From contig NZ_CP107954.1 of assembly GCF_036067295.1 (NCBI RefSeq), positions 7,998,001 to 8,062,000 on the forward strand: 64,000 nt of DNA, given 5' to 3'. Positions within the stretch are counted from its first letter, which is position 1; the number at the start of each line of letters is the position of its first letter. Under the pieces are notes generated by a model. That model saw only the letters and a list, made by a program, of their open reading frames with translations, did no database searches and was not told the origin of the DNA. Of the stretch, positions 16,744-24,993 are shown in pieces. Both the position numbers and the translations under genes were made by a program. The stretch comes from Kribbella sp. NBC_00382. Lineage in GTDB: Bacteria > Actinomycetota > Actinomycetes > Propionibacteriales > Kribbellaceae.

Positions 16744-17562
16744 TCAGGCTCCGACCTCGAAGCGAGCGAACCGCTTGACGGTCACGCCGGCCTCGTCGAG
16801 GACCGCCTTCACGGTCTTCTTGTTCTCCTGCACCGACGACTGCTCGAGCAGCACGACCTCCTTGAAGAAGCCGTTCACCCGGCCTTCGATGATCTTCGGC
16901 AGTGCCTGCTCCGGCTTGCCCTCTTCGCGGGCGGTGGCCTCGGCGATCCGCTTCTCGCTCTCGACCGTCTCGGCCGGGACCTCGTCGCGGGTGGTGTAGA
17001 GCGGACGCATCGCGGCGGCCTGCATGGCAGCGCCACGGGCGGCCTCGGCGTTGTCGCCCTCGAACTCGACCAGCACGCCGACCTGGGCCGGGAGGTCGGC
17101 GGCACGCTTGTGCATGTACGCGGCGACCTTGCCGTCGAAGACGGCGACCTTGCCGAGCTCGAGCTTCTCACCGATCACCGCGGCCAGCGCCTCGATGTTC
17201 TCGGCGACGCTCTTGCCGTCGGCCAGCTTCTCGCCGAGCAGACCCTCGACGTCGCCGACCTTGCTGGCCGACGCGTGCGCGACGATGTCGGCCGCGAGCT
17301 GCTGGAACTGCTCGTTCTTGGCGACGAAGTCGGTCTCGCAGTTGAACTGGACCATCGCGTTCTCCGCGGCGGCGACCAGGCCGTTGGTGGCGGAGCGCTC
17401 GGCGCCACGCTTGGCGGCCTTGGCGGCGCCGTGGATGCGCAGCTCCTCGATCGCCTTCTCGAAGTCACCGTCGGTGGTCTCGAGTGCCTTCTTCGCGTCC
17501 ATCATGCCCGCGCCGGTGGCGTCGCGGAGCCGCTTCACGTCTGCGGCGGTGTAGTTCGCCAT
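16744..17562 (-). CDS. tsf: Elongation factor Ts
   Basis: A 272-residue nucleotide exchange factor for EF-Tu. The N-terminal UBA-like module with VKRLRDATGAGMMDAKKAL and the core FNCETDFVAKNEQF are diagnostic. Length is typical for actinobacteria, shorter than some enterobacterial relatives by only about ten residues. It follows rpsB across a 144-bp spacer that carries a large hairpin. Confidence 0.97.
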   Translation of the reverse strand: MANYTAADVKRLRDATGAGMMDAKKALETTDGDFEKAIEELRIHGAAKAAKRGAERSATNGLVAAAENAMVQFNCETDFVAKNEQFQQLAADIVAHASASKVGDVEGLLGEKLADGKSVAENIEALAAVIGEKLELGKVAVFDGKVAAYMHKRAADLPAQVGVLVEFEGDNAEAARGAAMQAAAMRPLYTTRDEVPAETVESEKRIAEATAREEGKPEQALPKIIEGRVNGFFKEVVLLEQSSVQENKKTVKAVLDEAGVTVKRFARFEVGA

Positions 17563-17632
17563 TCCTCGATCTCTCAGTCTTGTGTGGTGCGTCAGCTGAT
17601 GGGATTCGCCGCTCGGACTGCGCCGGCGGCTA

Positions 17633-17700
17633 TGTCATCGCCGGGCGCGGGGCCGGGGTGCCGTAATACGGCGACCGGCCTCCGCGCCCAGCGGATGACA
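17633..17700 (-). promoter_or_regulatory. Large hairpin between rpsB and tsf (attenuator candidate)
   Basis: TGTCATC at 17633-17639 pairs with GATGACA at 17694-17700, and the strongly paired GC-rich arms 17643-17656 and 17675-17689 continue the stem. At the tip is a GCCGTA / TACGGC palindrome. In the transcript this hairpin starts 6 bases after the rpsB stop and about 70 bases before tsf. It could attenuate transcription or protect the rpsB 3' end. Confidence 0.65.
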
Positions 17701-17706
17701 GAGCGG

Positions 17707-18693
17707 TCAGGCCTTCGGAGCCTCGTCCGCGGCCGGTGCCTCGGTCGCCTCGGCGGCCGGAGCCTCGACAGCGGCCTCCTCGGCAGCCGGAGCCTCAACC
17801 TCAGCGGCCGGAGCCTCAGCGGCGGGGGCCTCGACAGCAGCCTCGGCGGCGGGCGCCTCGACAGCGGCAGCCTCAGCGGCGGGGGCCTCGTCGGCCTTCG
17901 CCTCCGTGGTGGCGCCGTTCTGGCTCTCCAGCAGCTCGCGCTCCCAAGCGGCCAGCGGCTCCTCGGCACCCAGCTCCTCGCCGGCCGCGGCCGCACCCTG
18001 GCCACCGCGCGACATCAGACCATCGGCGACGGCGTCGGCGACCACGCGGGTCAGCAGGCCGACCGAACGGATCGCGTCGTCGTTGCCCGGGATCGGGAAG
18101 TCGACCTCGTCCGGGTCGCAGTTGGTGTCCAGGATGCCGATGATCGGCAGCTTGAGCTTGCGCGCCTCGTCAACGGCGAGGTGCTCCTTCTTGGTGTCGA
18201 CGATCCAGACAGCGGCCGGAACCCGGCCCATGTCGCGGATGCCGCCGAGGGTCTTGAGCAGCTTGTCGTGCTCGCGACGCTTCTGCAGCAGCTCCTTCTT
18301 CGTCACACCGGAGGCGGCGACGTCGTCGAAGTCGAGCAGCTCGAGCTCCTTGAGACGCTGGAGCCGCTTGTTGACGGTCTGGAAGTTGGTGAGCATGCCG
18401 CCCAGCCAGCGCTGGTTCACGTAGGGCATGCCGACCCGGGTCGCCTGCTCGGCGATCGCTTCCTGGGCCTGCTTCTTGGTACCGACGAACAGGATCGCGC
18501 CGCCGGAGGCGACGGTGCTCCGGACGAACTCGTAGGCGCGGTCGATGTACGACAGCGACTGCTGCAGGTCGATGATGTAGATGCCGTTGCGCTCGGTGAA
18601 GATGAATCGCTTCATCTTCGGGTTCCAGCGACGGGTCTGGTGCCCGAAGTGGACGCCGCTCTCGAGCAGCTGCTTCATGGTCACGACGGCCAT
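17707..18693 (-). CDS. rpsB: 30S ribosomal protein S2 with long acidic C-terminal tail
   Basis: A 328-residue ribosomal protein S2. The first 240 residues or so are canonical, from MAVVTMKQLLESGVHFGHQT through FVGTKKQAQEAI, INQRWLGG-like VNQRWLGGMLTNF and the IPGNDDAIRSV segment. The last 70 or so are an Ala/Glu/Pro repeat (units such as EAPAAEA) absent from the E. coli protein. ATG 18693 has AGGAGG upstream; an in-frame upstream extension is not real. It leads the rpsB-tsf-pyrH-frr-cdsA group. Confidence 0.96.
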   Translation of the reverse strand: MAVVTMKQLLESGVHFGHQTRRWNPKMKRFIFTERNGIYIIDLQQSLSYIDRAYEFVRSTVASGGAILFVGTKKQAQEAIAEQATRVGMPYVNQRWLGGMLTNFQTVNKRLQRLKELELLDFDDVAASGVTKKELLQKRREHDKLLKTLGGIRDMGRVPAAVWIVDTKKEHLAVDEARKLKLPIIGILDTNCDPDEVDFPIPGNDDAIRSVGLLTRVVADAVADGLMSRGGQGAAAAGEELGAEEPLAAWERELLESQNGATTEAKADEAPAAEAAAVEAPAAEAAVEAPAAEAPAAEVEAPAAEEAAVEAPAAEATEAPAADEAPKA

Positions 18694-19019
18694 GAGGTTC
18701 CTCCTGTCGTGCCGGCCCGGCGTTGCACACTCGGACGGCACAGTCTCGGTTGGTCCGCAGCGGACCGGGTTTGGTCCGTTGCGCCTGACGCCAGCGCGCA
18801 CCGACCCCGGAAAACCGGGACCGAGTGGTGCGCCCCCACCGCCTCCAGTCAGTACTGAAGTCAGGTTCGGGGCATGCGGGCGTGCGAAGTCGCCCCACTC
18901 ACGTGGGACGCCACCAAAAGTCTACGGGAAACCCGCCACCCAAACCTAACCGGCCCCACTTGTCCACACCCCACCAATTCCCCACCCGCATCCCACCCTC
19001 CCAACGGCACATTCCTTGT
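18694..19019. other. Intergenic region: rpsB leader and divergent M23 peptidase promoter
   Basis: This 326-bp spacer contains no convincing gene. It should hold the divergent promoters of rpsB and the M23 peptidase. The part nearest rpsB is rich in inverted repeats. TTGTCCACA, a match to the actinobacterial DnaA-box consensus, occurs once at 18960-18968; as a lone copy it is probably incidental. Confidence 0.5.
18752..18778 (-). promoter_or_regulatory. Two mutually exclusive hairpins in the rpsB leader
   Basis: GGTCCGC (18752-18758) can pair with GCGGACC (18760-18766), and the same CGGACC (18761-18766) can instead pair with GGTCCG (18773-18778). The loop of the first hairpin would be one base, so the second is sterically easier. 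Overlapping alternatives of this kind are typical of ribosomal-protein leaders, but no known S2 leader motif was recognised. Confidence 0.35.
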
Positions 19020-19736
19020 ATGACCCCTTTCCTCCTCGCCGCCGCCTTCCTCCTGCCCTCAACCGCCCCCTCCACGCCACCGACCGCCGGTCCGCCAACC
19101 CCGCTGACCGCCGCCCCGGCGCAGCCGGGCGCGGTGTGGCCGCTCACCCCTCGACCCGAGGTCGTCCGCGGCTTCGAACCACCGCCCAAGCCCTGGCTCC
19201 CCGGCCACCGCGGCCTAGACCTGCGCGGCTCCCCCGGCCAGCAGGTCCGCTCCGCCACCTCCGGCACGGTCACGTACGCCGGCCCCCTCGCCGGCCGCGG
19301 CGTCATCGTCATTACCGACGGCCCACTCCGCACCACCTACGAACCGGTCATCCCCACAGTCCGCAAAGGCACCCACGTCACCCCAGGCACCCCGCTAGGC
19401 CACCTCTCAGCAGCCGCCTCGCACTGCACCCCAGCAACTTGCCTCCACTGGGGCCTACTCCAAGCAACCACCTACCTCAACCCACTAACCCTGCTCCCCC
19501 ACCGCCCAGTCCGCCTACTCCCGAACACTCCACACAGAGCTCCGCCACTCCACCCCACCAACACGCCGACCGACCCTGCCGACACTCAGCCGAGCGGCAC
19601 CCCACAACCACGCCCACCTCAGCGCACCCAGCCGACGGCGCAAGCCTCTCCCCAAGGCGGCCTCGCCTCGACCGTGGTCGTCGGCCTGGCAGCCGCGGCC
19701 ACCCTCATCGGCAGCATTCTCATCAGGCGGCACTGA
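19020..19736 (+). CDS. M23 (LytM-type) peptidase with C-terminal membrane anchor
   Basis: A 238-residue exported protein. A signal sequence (MTPFLLAAAFLLPS) leads into a Pro/Thr-rich stretch and then an M23 domain: GHRGLDLRG supplies the first zinc ligands and the later CLHWGL supplies the HxH-type His, although only one His of the usual pair is seen there. A Pro/Thr-rich spacer and a terminal hydrophobic helix (ASTVVVGLAAAATLIGSILI) followed by RRH suggest tethering to the membrane. I chose ATG 19020 because it begins the signal peptide. A divergent M23 gene next to rpsB is common in actinobacteria (Rv2891 in Mycobacterium tuberculosis, from memory). Role: peptidoglycan cross-link cleavage or regulation of hydrolases. 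Confidence 0.85.
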   Translation: MTPFLLAAAFLLPSTAPSTPPTAGPPTPLTAAPAQPGAVWPLTPRPEVVRGFEPPPKPWLPGHRGLDLRGSPGQQVRSATSGTVTYAGPLAGRGVIVITDGPLRTTYEPVIPTVRKGTHVTPGTPLGHLSAAASHCTPATCLHWGLLQATTYLNPLTLLPHRPVRLLPNTPHRAPPLHPTNTPTDPADTQPSGTPQPRPPQRTQPTAQASPQGGLASTVVVGLAAAATLIGSILIRRH

Positions 19737-19759
19737 TGCCCCGCCAAATCGACCCCGGA

Positions 19760-20239
19760 TCAGCTGCCCGGGACTCGTGCCTGCCAGGCGTCTTCGTCTT
19801 TCGAGCGGCGCTCGACACCGGCCGGCAGCTTGCCCTTGGCCAGGTCGGTCAGCGTCGTGTGCTCCAACACGTCCCGCAGGCTCGCCCGCGCCGCGATCCA
19901 CACCCGCTGCAGCACGACAGCCCGCTCGTTGTACGCCACGCTCTCCGGCCGAACCCCCGAAATGCTCACGATCGGCCCGTCCACCGCCCGCATGACGTCG
20001 GCCACCGACACCTCGTTCGGGTCGACGGCGAGCTTCCACCCGCCGGACTGACCGCGCTGGCTCGACAACACGCCGGCCCGCCGCAGGTCGGCGAGGATCC
20101 CCTGCAGGAAGCCGTGCGGAATCCCCTGCGCCCGACTCAACTCCTCGGCCGACACCACCGAAGGATCGTCGGCCACCCACCGCTGGGTGATCTCGATCAG
20201 CGCCCGCAACGCATAGTCAGACTTCGCCGAAACCCGCAT
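19760..20239 (-). CDS. Rrf2-family transcriptional regulator
   Basis: A 159-residue winged-helix regulator. MRVSAKSDYALRALIEI opens the domain, with the recognition helix around AEELSRAQGIPHGFLQGILADLRRAGVLSSQRGQSGGW, which is the Rrf2 signature. There is no cysteine in the whole protein, so it cannot carry the Fe-S cluster of IscR, NsrR or RsrR; it must sense something else or act constitutively. ATG 20239 is chosen as the family N-terminus. It lies between the M23 peptidase and xerC, 31 bp from the xerC stop on the same strand, so it may be cotranscribed with xerC. Confidence 0.88.
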   Translation of the reverse strand: MRVSAKSDYALRALIEITQRWVADDPSVVSAEELSRAQGIPHGFLQGILADLRRAGVLSSQRGQSGGWKLAVDPNEVSVADVMRAVDGPIVSISGVRPESVAYNERAVVLQRVWIAARASLRDVLEHTTLTDLAKGKLPAGVERRSKDEDAWQARVPGS

Positions 20240-20270
20240 ACTCCGCAGTCTGCCGTATCGAGGCCCTCGG

Positions 20271-21209
20271 TCAGGCCCGTGGATGCGCTTGTTCGTAGGC
20301 GCGTCGCAATCGATCCCCCGACACGTGGGTGTAGATCTGCGTGGTCGCCAGCGAAGCGTGACCGAGCAACTCCTGCACGCTGCGCAGGTCCGCACCGCCT
20401 TCGAGCAGGTGCGTCGCCGCCGTATGCCGCATGCCGTGCGGCGAGAGATCCGCGTCGACCGCCTCCATCCGGGCATGCACGAGCCGCCGCACGGTCCGCT
20501 GGTCGATCCGAGCCCCGCGCGCTCCGAGGAACAGCGCAGGCCCACTTCCCGGCCGGAACAACTTCGGCCGCGCCCCGTCCAGCCACCCGTCCAGAGCAAC
20601 CCCAGCCGGTACGCCATACGGCACCGAGCGTTCCTTGCGGCCCTTGCCGAAGACGCGGATCACCCGCCGGCCCGCGTCGACGTCGTCGACATCGATCGCG
20701 CACAACTCCCCGACCCGGATACCCGTTGCATAGAGCAACTCCATGATCGCCAGATCACGAAGCCCGACCGGGCTCCCGTCATCGGCGGCGACCGCCGCGG
20801 CGTCGAGCACCGCCCGCGTGTCGGCCTGCCCCAGTACGCCGGGCAACGACTTGTGCGGTTTCGGGCTGGCGAGCAACGCGCCGGGATCGGTCTCGATCCG
20901 CCCGGTCCGCTGCGCCCAGGCGGTGAAGACCCGGGCGGCGGTCGCGCGCCTCGCCATCGTGCTGCGCGACTTGCCGAGGCTCTGCTGCTTGGCCAGCCAG
21001 GACCGCAGACCACGGATGTCGAGCCCGCTCAGATCATCGTGACCAAGCCGAGTCAAATGCTCGATTAAATCCATCACATCGCCCATGTAGGCTCGGACCG
21101 AGTGTTTGCTGAGGTCTCTTTCCGCCGTCAGATGCCGTTCGTAGTCAGCCAGTAACACAGCGAAATCTTCCCGCCTGGAAGGCGTTGCACTGACCTCGTC
21201 CGGCACCAT
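20271..21209 (-). CDS. xerC: Tyrosine recombinase XerC
   Basis: A 312-residue tyrosine recombinase. An N-terminal SAM-like core-binding domain (FAVLLADYERHLTAERDLSKHSVRAY) precedes a catalytic domain with the complete set of residues: Arg in GIRVGE, Lys in GKGRKER, His and Arg in LSPHGMRHTAATHL, His in ELLGHAS and Tyr in TTQIYTHV. Family length is normal, and the position near dprA and rpsB is where actinobacteria carry xerC, the chromosome-dimer resolvase acting at dif with XerD. ATG 21209 is favoured over earlier in-frame codons. It is divergent from an amino acid permease. Confidence 0.9.
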   Translation of the reverse strand: MVPDEVSATPSRREDFAVLLADYERHLTAERDLSKHSVRAYMGDVMDLIEHLTRLGHDDLSGLDIRGLRSWLAKQQSLGKSRSTMARRATAARVFTAWAQRTGRIETDPGALLASPKPHKSLPGVLGQADTRAVLDAAAVAADDGSPVGLRDLAIMELLYATGIRVGELCAIDVDDVDAGRRVIRVFGKGRKERSVPYGVPAGVALDGWLDGARPKLFRPGSGPALFLGARGARIDQRTVRRLVHARMEAVDADLSPHGMRHTAATHLLEGGADLRSVQELLGHASLATTQIYTHVSGDRLRRAYEQAHPRA

Positions 21210-21343
21210 GTGCTGACCATGCGGGAGTGGCCACGGCATCGCAAGCCACCGCGCGGCAGAACCGAGGAGGTCTGGCCCGAATCCCCACTGGTCGACTACT
21301 GTTCGGCCCGATTGCCCTAGTAGCAACGGAGGCACCCCTGACC

Positions 21344-22969
21344 ATGGCCCCCTCAGCGAACGGACAGACCGTAGGCCGGCGCCTGCCGGTCGAGTCGGCG
21401 TTCACTCGAGTCGAGGATGCGCGGCACCGTCTGCCGCGCTTGTTCGGTCGTCGCGACCTAGTCGTACTTGGACTGGGTGTGATGATCGGGTCCGGCATTT
21501 TCAGTCTCAGCGGTAAGCAGGCGGCGAACGTCGCCGGCCCCGCCGTGATTGTGTCGTTCCTGATCGCGGCGGTGGTTTGCGTATTGGCTGCGGCCTGTTA
21601 CGCGGAACTGTCGTCGACGATCCCCGTCTCAGGTAGCGCGTACACCTTCAGCTATGTGACCTTTGGCGAGATGTGGGCCTGGCTGGTCGGCTGGGCCCTG
21701 GTGCTCGAGCTCGTCACCGCCGCCGCCATCGTGGCGCGGGTCTGGTCGGCGTACTTCCTCGCGACCCTGGACGGGTTCGGCGTCAGCTTGCCCGCCAGCG
21801 TGGCCCAGTTCTTCGGCCCCGACGCCAAGCTGAACCTGGTCGCGCCGCTGTTGCTGCTGGTGCTGACCGCGCTGATCGTCACCGGCACCAAATTGTCGTC
21901 CCGCGTGCTCACCGTCGTCGTGATGGCGAAGGTGGCCGTGATCCTGCTGGTCGTCGTCGTCGGCGCCACGCACATCAACTTCGACAACTACAAGCCGTTC
22001 GTCCCGGACGCGCGCCCCGCACCGGCGACGGCCAGCCCCACTCTGCTGAGCTGGATCCTGGACTCCTCGTTCGGCTCGTTCGGCCTGATGGGCATCTTCA
22101 CCGCGGCCAGCTCGATCGTCTTCGCCTTCATCGGCTTCGACCTGATCGCGACCGCGTCCGAGGACGCCCGCAGCCCGCGCAAGACCGTGCCGCAGGGCAT
22201 GCTGCTCGGCGTCGGCGCCGTCACGATCCTGTACGTCGCGATGGCGGTCGTCCTGGTCGGAATGCGCCCGTCCAGCCAGCTGGGCGGCGCCGCGCCGGTG
22301 TCGGAGGCGATGTCGGCCGTCGGCGAGGGCTGGGCGGCGAACGTGGTCAATCTCGGGGCCTTGCTCGCGTTGATGACGGTGATCATGGTCGTGTTGATCG
22401 CGCAGAGCCGGGTGCTCTTCAACATGGGCCGTGACGGCCTGCTGCCGAAGAGCCTGGGCCGGGTCAGCCGGGTCTACTCCTCGCCCGCCCGTGCGGCCAC
22501 CGCGGCGGGAGCGGCGGCGATCGCGCTGACGCTGTACCCGAAGGTGCTCGACCTCGAAGAGCTGCTCGTCATCGGTGCGCTGTTCTGCTTCGCGTTCTGT
22601 GCCGTCGGAGTGCTGACGCTGCGCCGGACCGAGCCGAACCTGGAGCGTGGCTTCCGGGTCCCGATGGTGCCGCTGATCCCGCTGCTGTCGCTGGCCGCGA
22701 CACTGTGGCTGATGCTCAACCTGCGGACCAGTACGTGGACGAAGTTCGCGATCTGGATGGCGGTCGGCCTAGCGATCTACGGCCTGTACGGCCGCTGGCA
22801 CAGCCGGCTGGCGAACGAGGACAGCTGGGACTTCGACATCGGCGACACGGACCCGGGCACGGGCGGTCTGCAGGCGATCCGGAGCGAGTCCGACACCGGC
22901 GAACTCCGGGCGATCCGGACGCCACCACCGTCGAAGCAGTCGACGCGCGGCAAACACATGCGGAACTGA
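21344..22969 (+). CDS. APC-superfamily amino acid permease
   Basis: A 541-residue integral membrane transporter with about twelve hydrophobic segments, beginning with LVVLGLGVMIGSGIFSLSGKQAA. This GxGIF-type motif in helix 1 binds the substrate amino group in APC transporters. FAFIGFDLIATASEDARSPRKTVPQG is the helix 6 signature of cationic amino acid transporter-like members. The C-terminal 60 residues are hydrophilic. ATG 21344 has GGAGG upstream. Substrate is not determined. In related genomes other genes occupy this place between xerC and dprA, so it may be a local insertion. Confidence 0.88.
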   Translation: MAPSANGQTVGRRLPVESAFTRVEDARHRLPRLFGRRDLVVLGLGVMIGSGIFSLSGKQAANVAGPAVIVSFLIAAVVCVLAAACYAELSSTIPVSGSAYTFSYVTFGEMWAWLVGWALVLELVTAAAIVARVWSAYFLATLDGFGVSLPASVAQFFGPDAKLNLVAPLLLLVLTALIVTGTKLSSRVLTVVVMAKVAVILLVVVVGATHINFDNYKPFVPDARPAPATASPTLLSWILDSSFGSFGLMGIFTAASSIVFAFIGFDLIATASEDARSPRKTVPQGMLLGVGAVTILYVAMAVVLVGMRPSSQLGGAAPVSEAMSAVGEGWAANVVNLGALLALMTVIMVVLIAQSRVLFNMGRDGLLPKSLGRVSRVYSSPARAATAAGAAAIALTLYPKVLDLEELLVIGALFCFAFCAVGVLTLRRTEPNLERGFRVPMVPLIPLLSLAATLWLMLNLRTSTWTKFAIWMAVGLAIYGLYGRWHSRLANEDSWDFDIGDTDPGTGGLQAIRSESDTGELRAIRTPPPSKQSTRGKHMRN

Positions 22970-23007
22970 CGACTTCGGGGCCTGTTATCCACAGGCCCCG
23001 AAGTCGT
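22969..23007 (+). terminator. Rho-independent-like terminator of the permease gene
   Basis: ACGACTTCGGGGCCTG (22969-22984) and its exact complement CAGGCCCCGAAGTCGT (22992-23007) form a 16-bp perfect stem that begins at the stop codon and is followed by TTT. The 7-base loop overlaps TTATCCACA, a perfect DnaA box, which is probably chance. Confidence 0.85.
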
Positions 23008-23059
23008 TTTCGCGATCGGTACGAACCTCGGCATGTTCTTCAGCCGGAGGTGGTCATCG

Positions 23060-23416
23060 ATGCGAACCACGGATGCGGTCGGGAAGTACGGCGAAGATCT
23101 CGCCGCCAGGTACCTCGTGGAGAACGGCTTCACGATCCTGGAGCGCAACTGGCGCTGCGGCCAGGGCGAGATCGACATCGTCGCCAGGGAGCACCGGACC
23201 CTCGTCGTCTGCGAGGTGAAGACCCGGCGCGGGCTGGGCTACGGCAGCCCGCTCGAATCCATCACGTACCGCAAGCTCAGCAAGCTGCGCCAACTGGTCG
23301 GCCACTGGCTGCGGGAGCACGACGTGCGGCCCGGCGAGGTCCGGATCGACGTCGTCGCCGTGCTCCTCCCGTACCGCGGCGCGCCGAGCGTCGACCACGT
23401 CAGGGGCGTGGCCTGA
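23060..23416 (+). CDS. yraN: YraN/UPF0102 family nuclease-fold protein
   Basis: A 118-residue protein of the UPF0102 family with a restriction-endonuclease-like core: GEIDIVAREHRTLVVCEVKTRR gives the E-x-D ... E-x-K pattern of the fold. The N-terminus VGKYGEDLAARYLVENGFTILERNWR is typical. Function is not established; a link to DNA uptake or Holliday junctions is suggested only by its constant place beside comM and dprA. ATG 23060 has GGAGG at 23046-23050. Its stop overlaps the comM start by one base (TGATG). Confidence 0.92.
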   Translation: MRTTDAVGKYGEDLAARYLVENGFTILERNWRCGQGEIDIVAREHRTLVVCEVKTRRGLGYGSPLESITYRKLSKLRQLVGHWLREHDVRPGEVRIDVVAVLLPYRGAPSVDHVRGVA

Positions 23417-24993
23417 TGCCGCTCGCCCAGGCCTGGTCGGTGGCCCTCGTCGGCCTGGAGGGCCACCTCGTCGAGATCGAGGCCGACATCGCGCAAGGCT
23501 TACCGAAGACCACGCTGATCGGCCTGCCCGACACCTCGCTGTCCGAGGCGCGCGACCGCGTCCGGGCAGCCGTCGTCAACAGCGGCGAGAAGTTCCCGGA
23601 CCGCAAGGTGACCATCGGCCTCTCCCCCGCGACCTTGCCGAAGACGGGGTCGCACTACGACGTCGCTATCGCAGTCGCCCTGCTCGCAGCCGCCGGCGTC
23701 GTCGACAACGAGCGCCTGCGCCACGTGGCGATCATCGGCGAGCTCGGCCTGGACGGCCGGATGCGGGAGGTGCGCGGCGCGCTCGCGATGACCCTGGCCG
23801 CCTCCCGGTCCGGCTTCGAACGCGTCGTCGTCCCCGAGCTGAATGCGGGCGAGGCGCGGCTGGTGCCGGGGATCGAGGTCTACGGGATGCGATCCCTGCG
23901 CCAGGTGCTCGCGTTACTCCGCCAGACCGAGATGCCCGACGAGGACCCGCCACGGGCGGAGCCTCGGCTCATCTCCGAATCGCTGACGCGGGTTCCCGAG
24001 GTCGATCTGCACGACGTCCTCGGCCAGCGCGAAGGGCGCAAGGCGATCGAGGCGAGCGCCGCCGGCGGCCACCACATCTTCCTGCACGGCCCGCCTGGCT
24101 CAGGCAAGACGATGCTCGCCGAACGCCTGGCCGGCCTGTTGCCGGATCTCAGCACTGACGACTCGCTCGAGGTGTCCGCGGTCCATTCGCTGGCCGGGCT
24201 ACTCACCAACGACGCCGAACTCGTCGTGCGGCCGCCCTTCATCGCTCCCCACCACACCGCGTCCTTGCCCAGCCTGATCGGCGGCGGCTCCGGCATGCCA
24301 CGCCCCGGCGCGATCAGCTGCGCCCATCGAGGGATCCTCTTCATCGACGAAGCACCCGAGATGCATCCACTGACGCTCGACACGCTGCGCCAGCCACTCG
24401 AGTCGGGCTTCATCGAGGTGCACCGGGCGGCAGCGGTCGCGAAGTTCCCAGCCCGCTTCCTGCTGGTCCTCGCGGCCAACCCCTGCCCCTGCGGCCTCGC
24501 CGGCACGCCGAACAACATCTGCAACTGCACACCGCAGAACCTGAAGCGCTATCGCCAGCGGATCAGCGGCCCGATCAAGGACCGCCTCGACATCCAGCGC
24601 CAGATCCTCCCCGCCGCCCGAGGCGAAGGCGAGGGCGACCGCCCCGAATCCACCGCCGAGGTCGCAGCCCGGGTCCGCCTTGCCCGCGAACGCCAAGCCC
24701 ACCGCTACCAAGGCACGTCCTGGTCCCTGAACAGCGAGATCCCCGGCCCGATCCTCCGCCGCGAATACCCCATCGACGAAGCCAGCCAACGCCTCCTGGA
24801 AGACCTCTACGCCGACGGCCGCCTCACCGCCCGAGGCTTCGACCGAGTCTCCCGCCTCGCCTGGACCCTCGCCGACCTGGCCGGCGCCCCCATCCCCACA
24901 GTCCCCCTAACCCACACAGCCTTCCAACTCCGCACCGGCGCCCCACTAACCCCCTTAACCGACGAACGCCCCCTCAGAAAGCCCACCTCATGA
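23416..24993 (+). CDS. comM: YifB/ComM family Mg-chelatase-like AAA+ ATPase
   Basis: A 525-residue ATPase with an N-terminal Lon-protease-like fold (GLPDTSLSEARDRVRAA), the Walker A motif GPPGSGKTM, Walker B ILFIDEAPEM and a C-terminal Mg_chelatase_C region with a zinc-type Cys cluster (NPCPCGLAGTPNNICNC). ComM of Vibrio is a hexameric helicase promoting branch migration during natural transformation; that role is assumed by family only. The stop overlaps the dprA start by 4 bp (ATGA). The frame is open far upstream, but that part belongs to yraN and the permease in other frames. Confidence 0.94.
   Translation: MPLAQAWSVALVGLEGHLVEIEADIAQGLPKTTLIGLPDTSLSEARDRVRAAVVNSGEKFPDRKVTIGLSPATLPKTGSHYDVAIAVALLAAAGVVDNERLRHVAIIGELGLDGRMREVRGALAMTLAASRSGFERVVVPELNAGEARLVPGIEVYGMRSLRQVLALLRQTEMPDEDPPRAEPRLISESLTRVPEVDLHDVLGQREGRKAIEASAAGGHHIFLHGPPGSGKTMLAERLAGLLPDLSTDDSLEVSAVHSLAGLLTNDAELVVRPPFIAPHHTASLPSLIGGGSGMPRPGAISCAHRGILFIDEAPEMHPLTLDTLRQPLESGFIEVHRAAAVAKFPARFLLVLAANPCPCGLAGTPNNICNCTPQNLKRYRQRISGPIKDRLDIQRQILPAARGEGEGDRPESTAEVAARVRLARERQAHRYQGTSWSLNSEIPGPILRREYPIDEASQRLLEDLYADGRLTARGFDRVSRLAWTLADLAGAPIPTVPLTHTAFQLRTGAPLTPLTDERPLRKPTS

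Noticed and set aside
16729..18858. Long open frame (709 codons) on the plus strand opposite tsf and rpsB
   Set aside because: It mirrors the codon pattern of the two certain genes on the minus strand and has no recognisable protein features. High GC makes such frames common.
22985..22993. Origin of replication from DnaA boxes (also near 18960, 55624 and 56155)
   Set aside because: The boxes are single, far apart and mostly overlap a terminator or coding sequence. No cluster or dnaA/dnaN context exists.
22705..23415. Upstream extension of the ComM frame
   Set aside because: It reads through the end of the permease and the whole of yraN in another frame. The ComM start at 23416 overlaps the yraN stop in the usual way.
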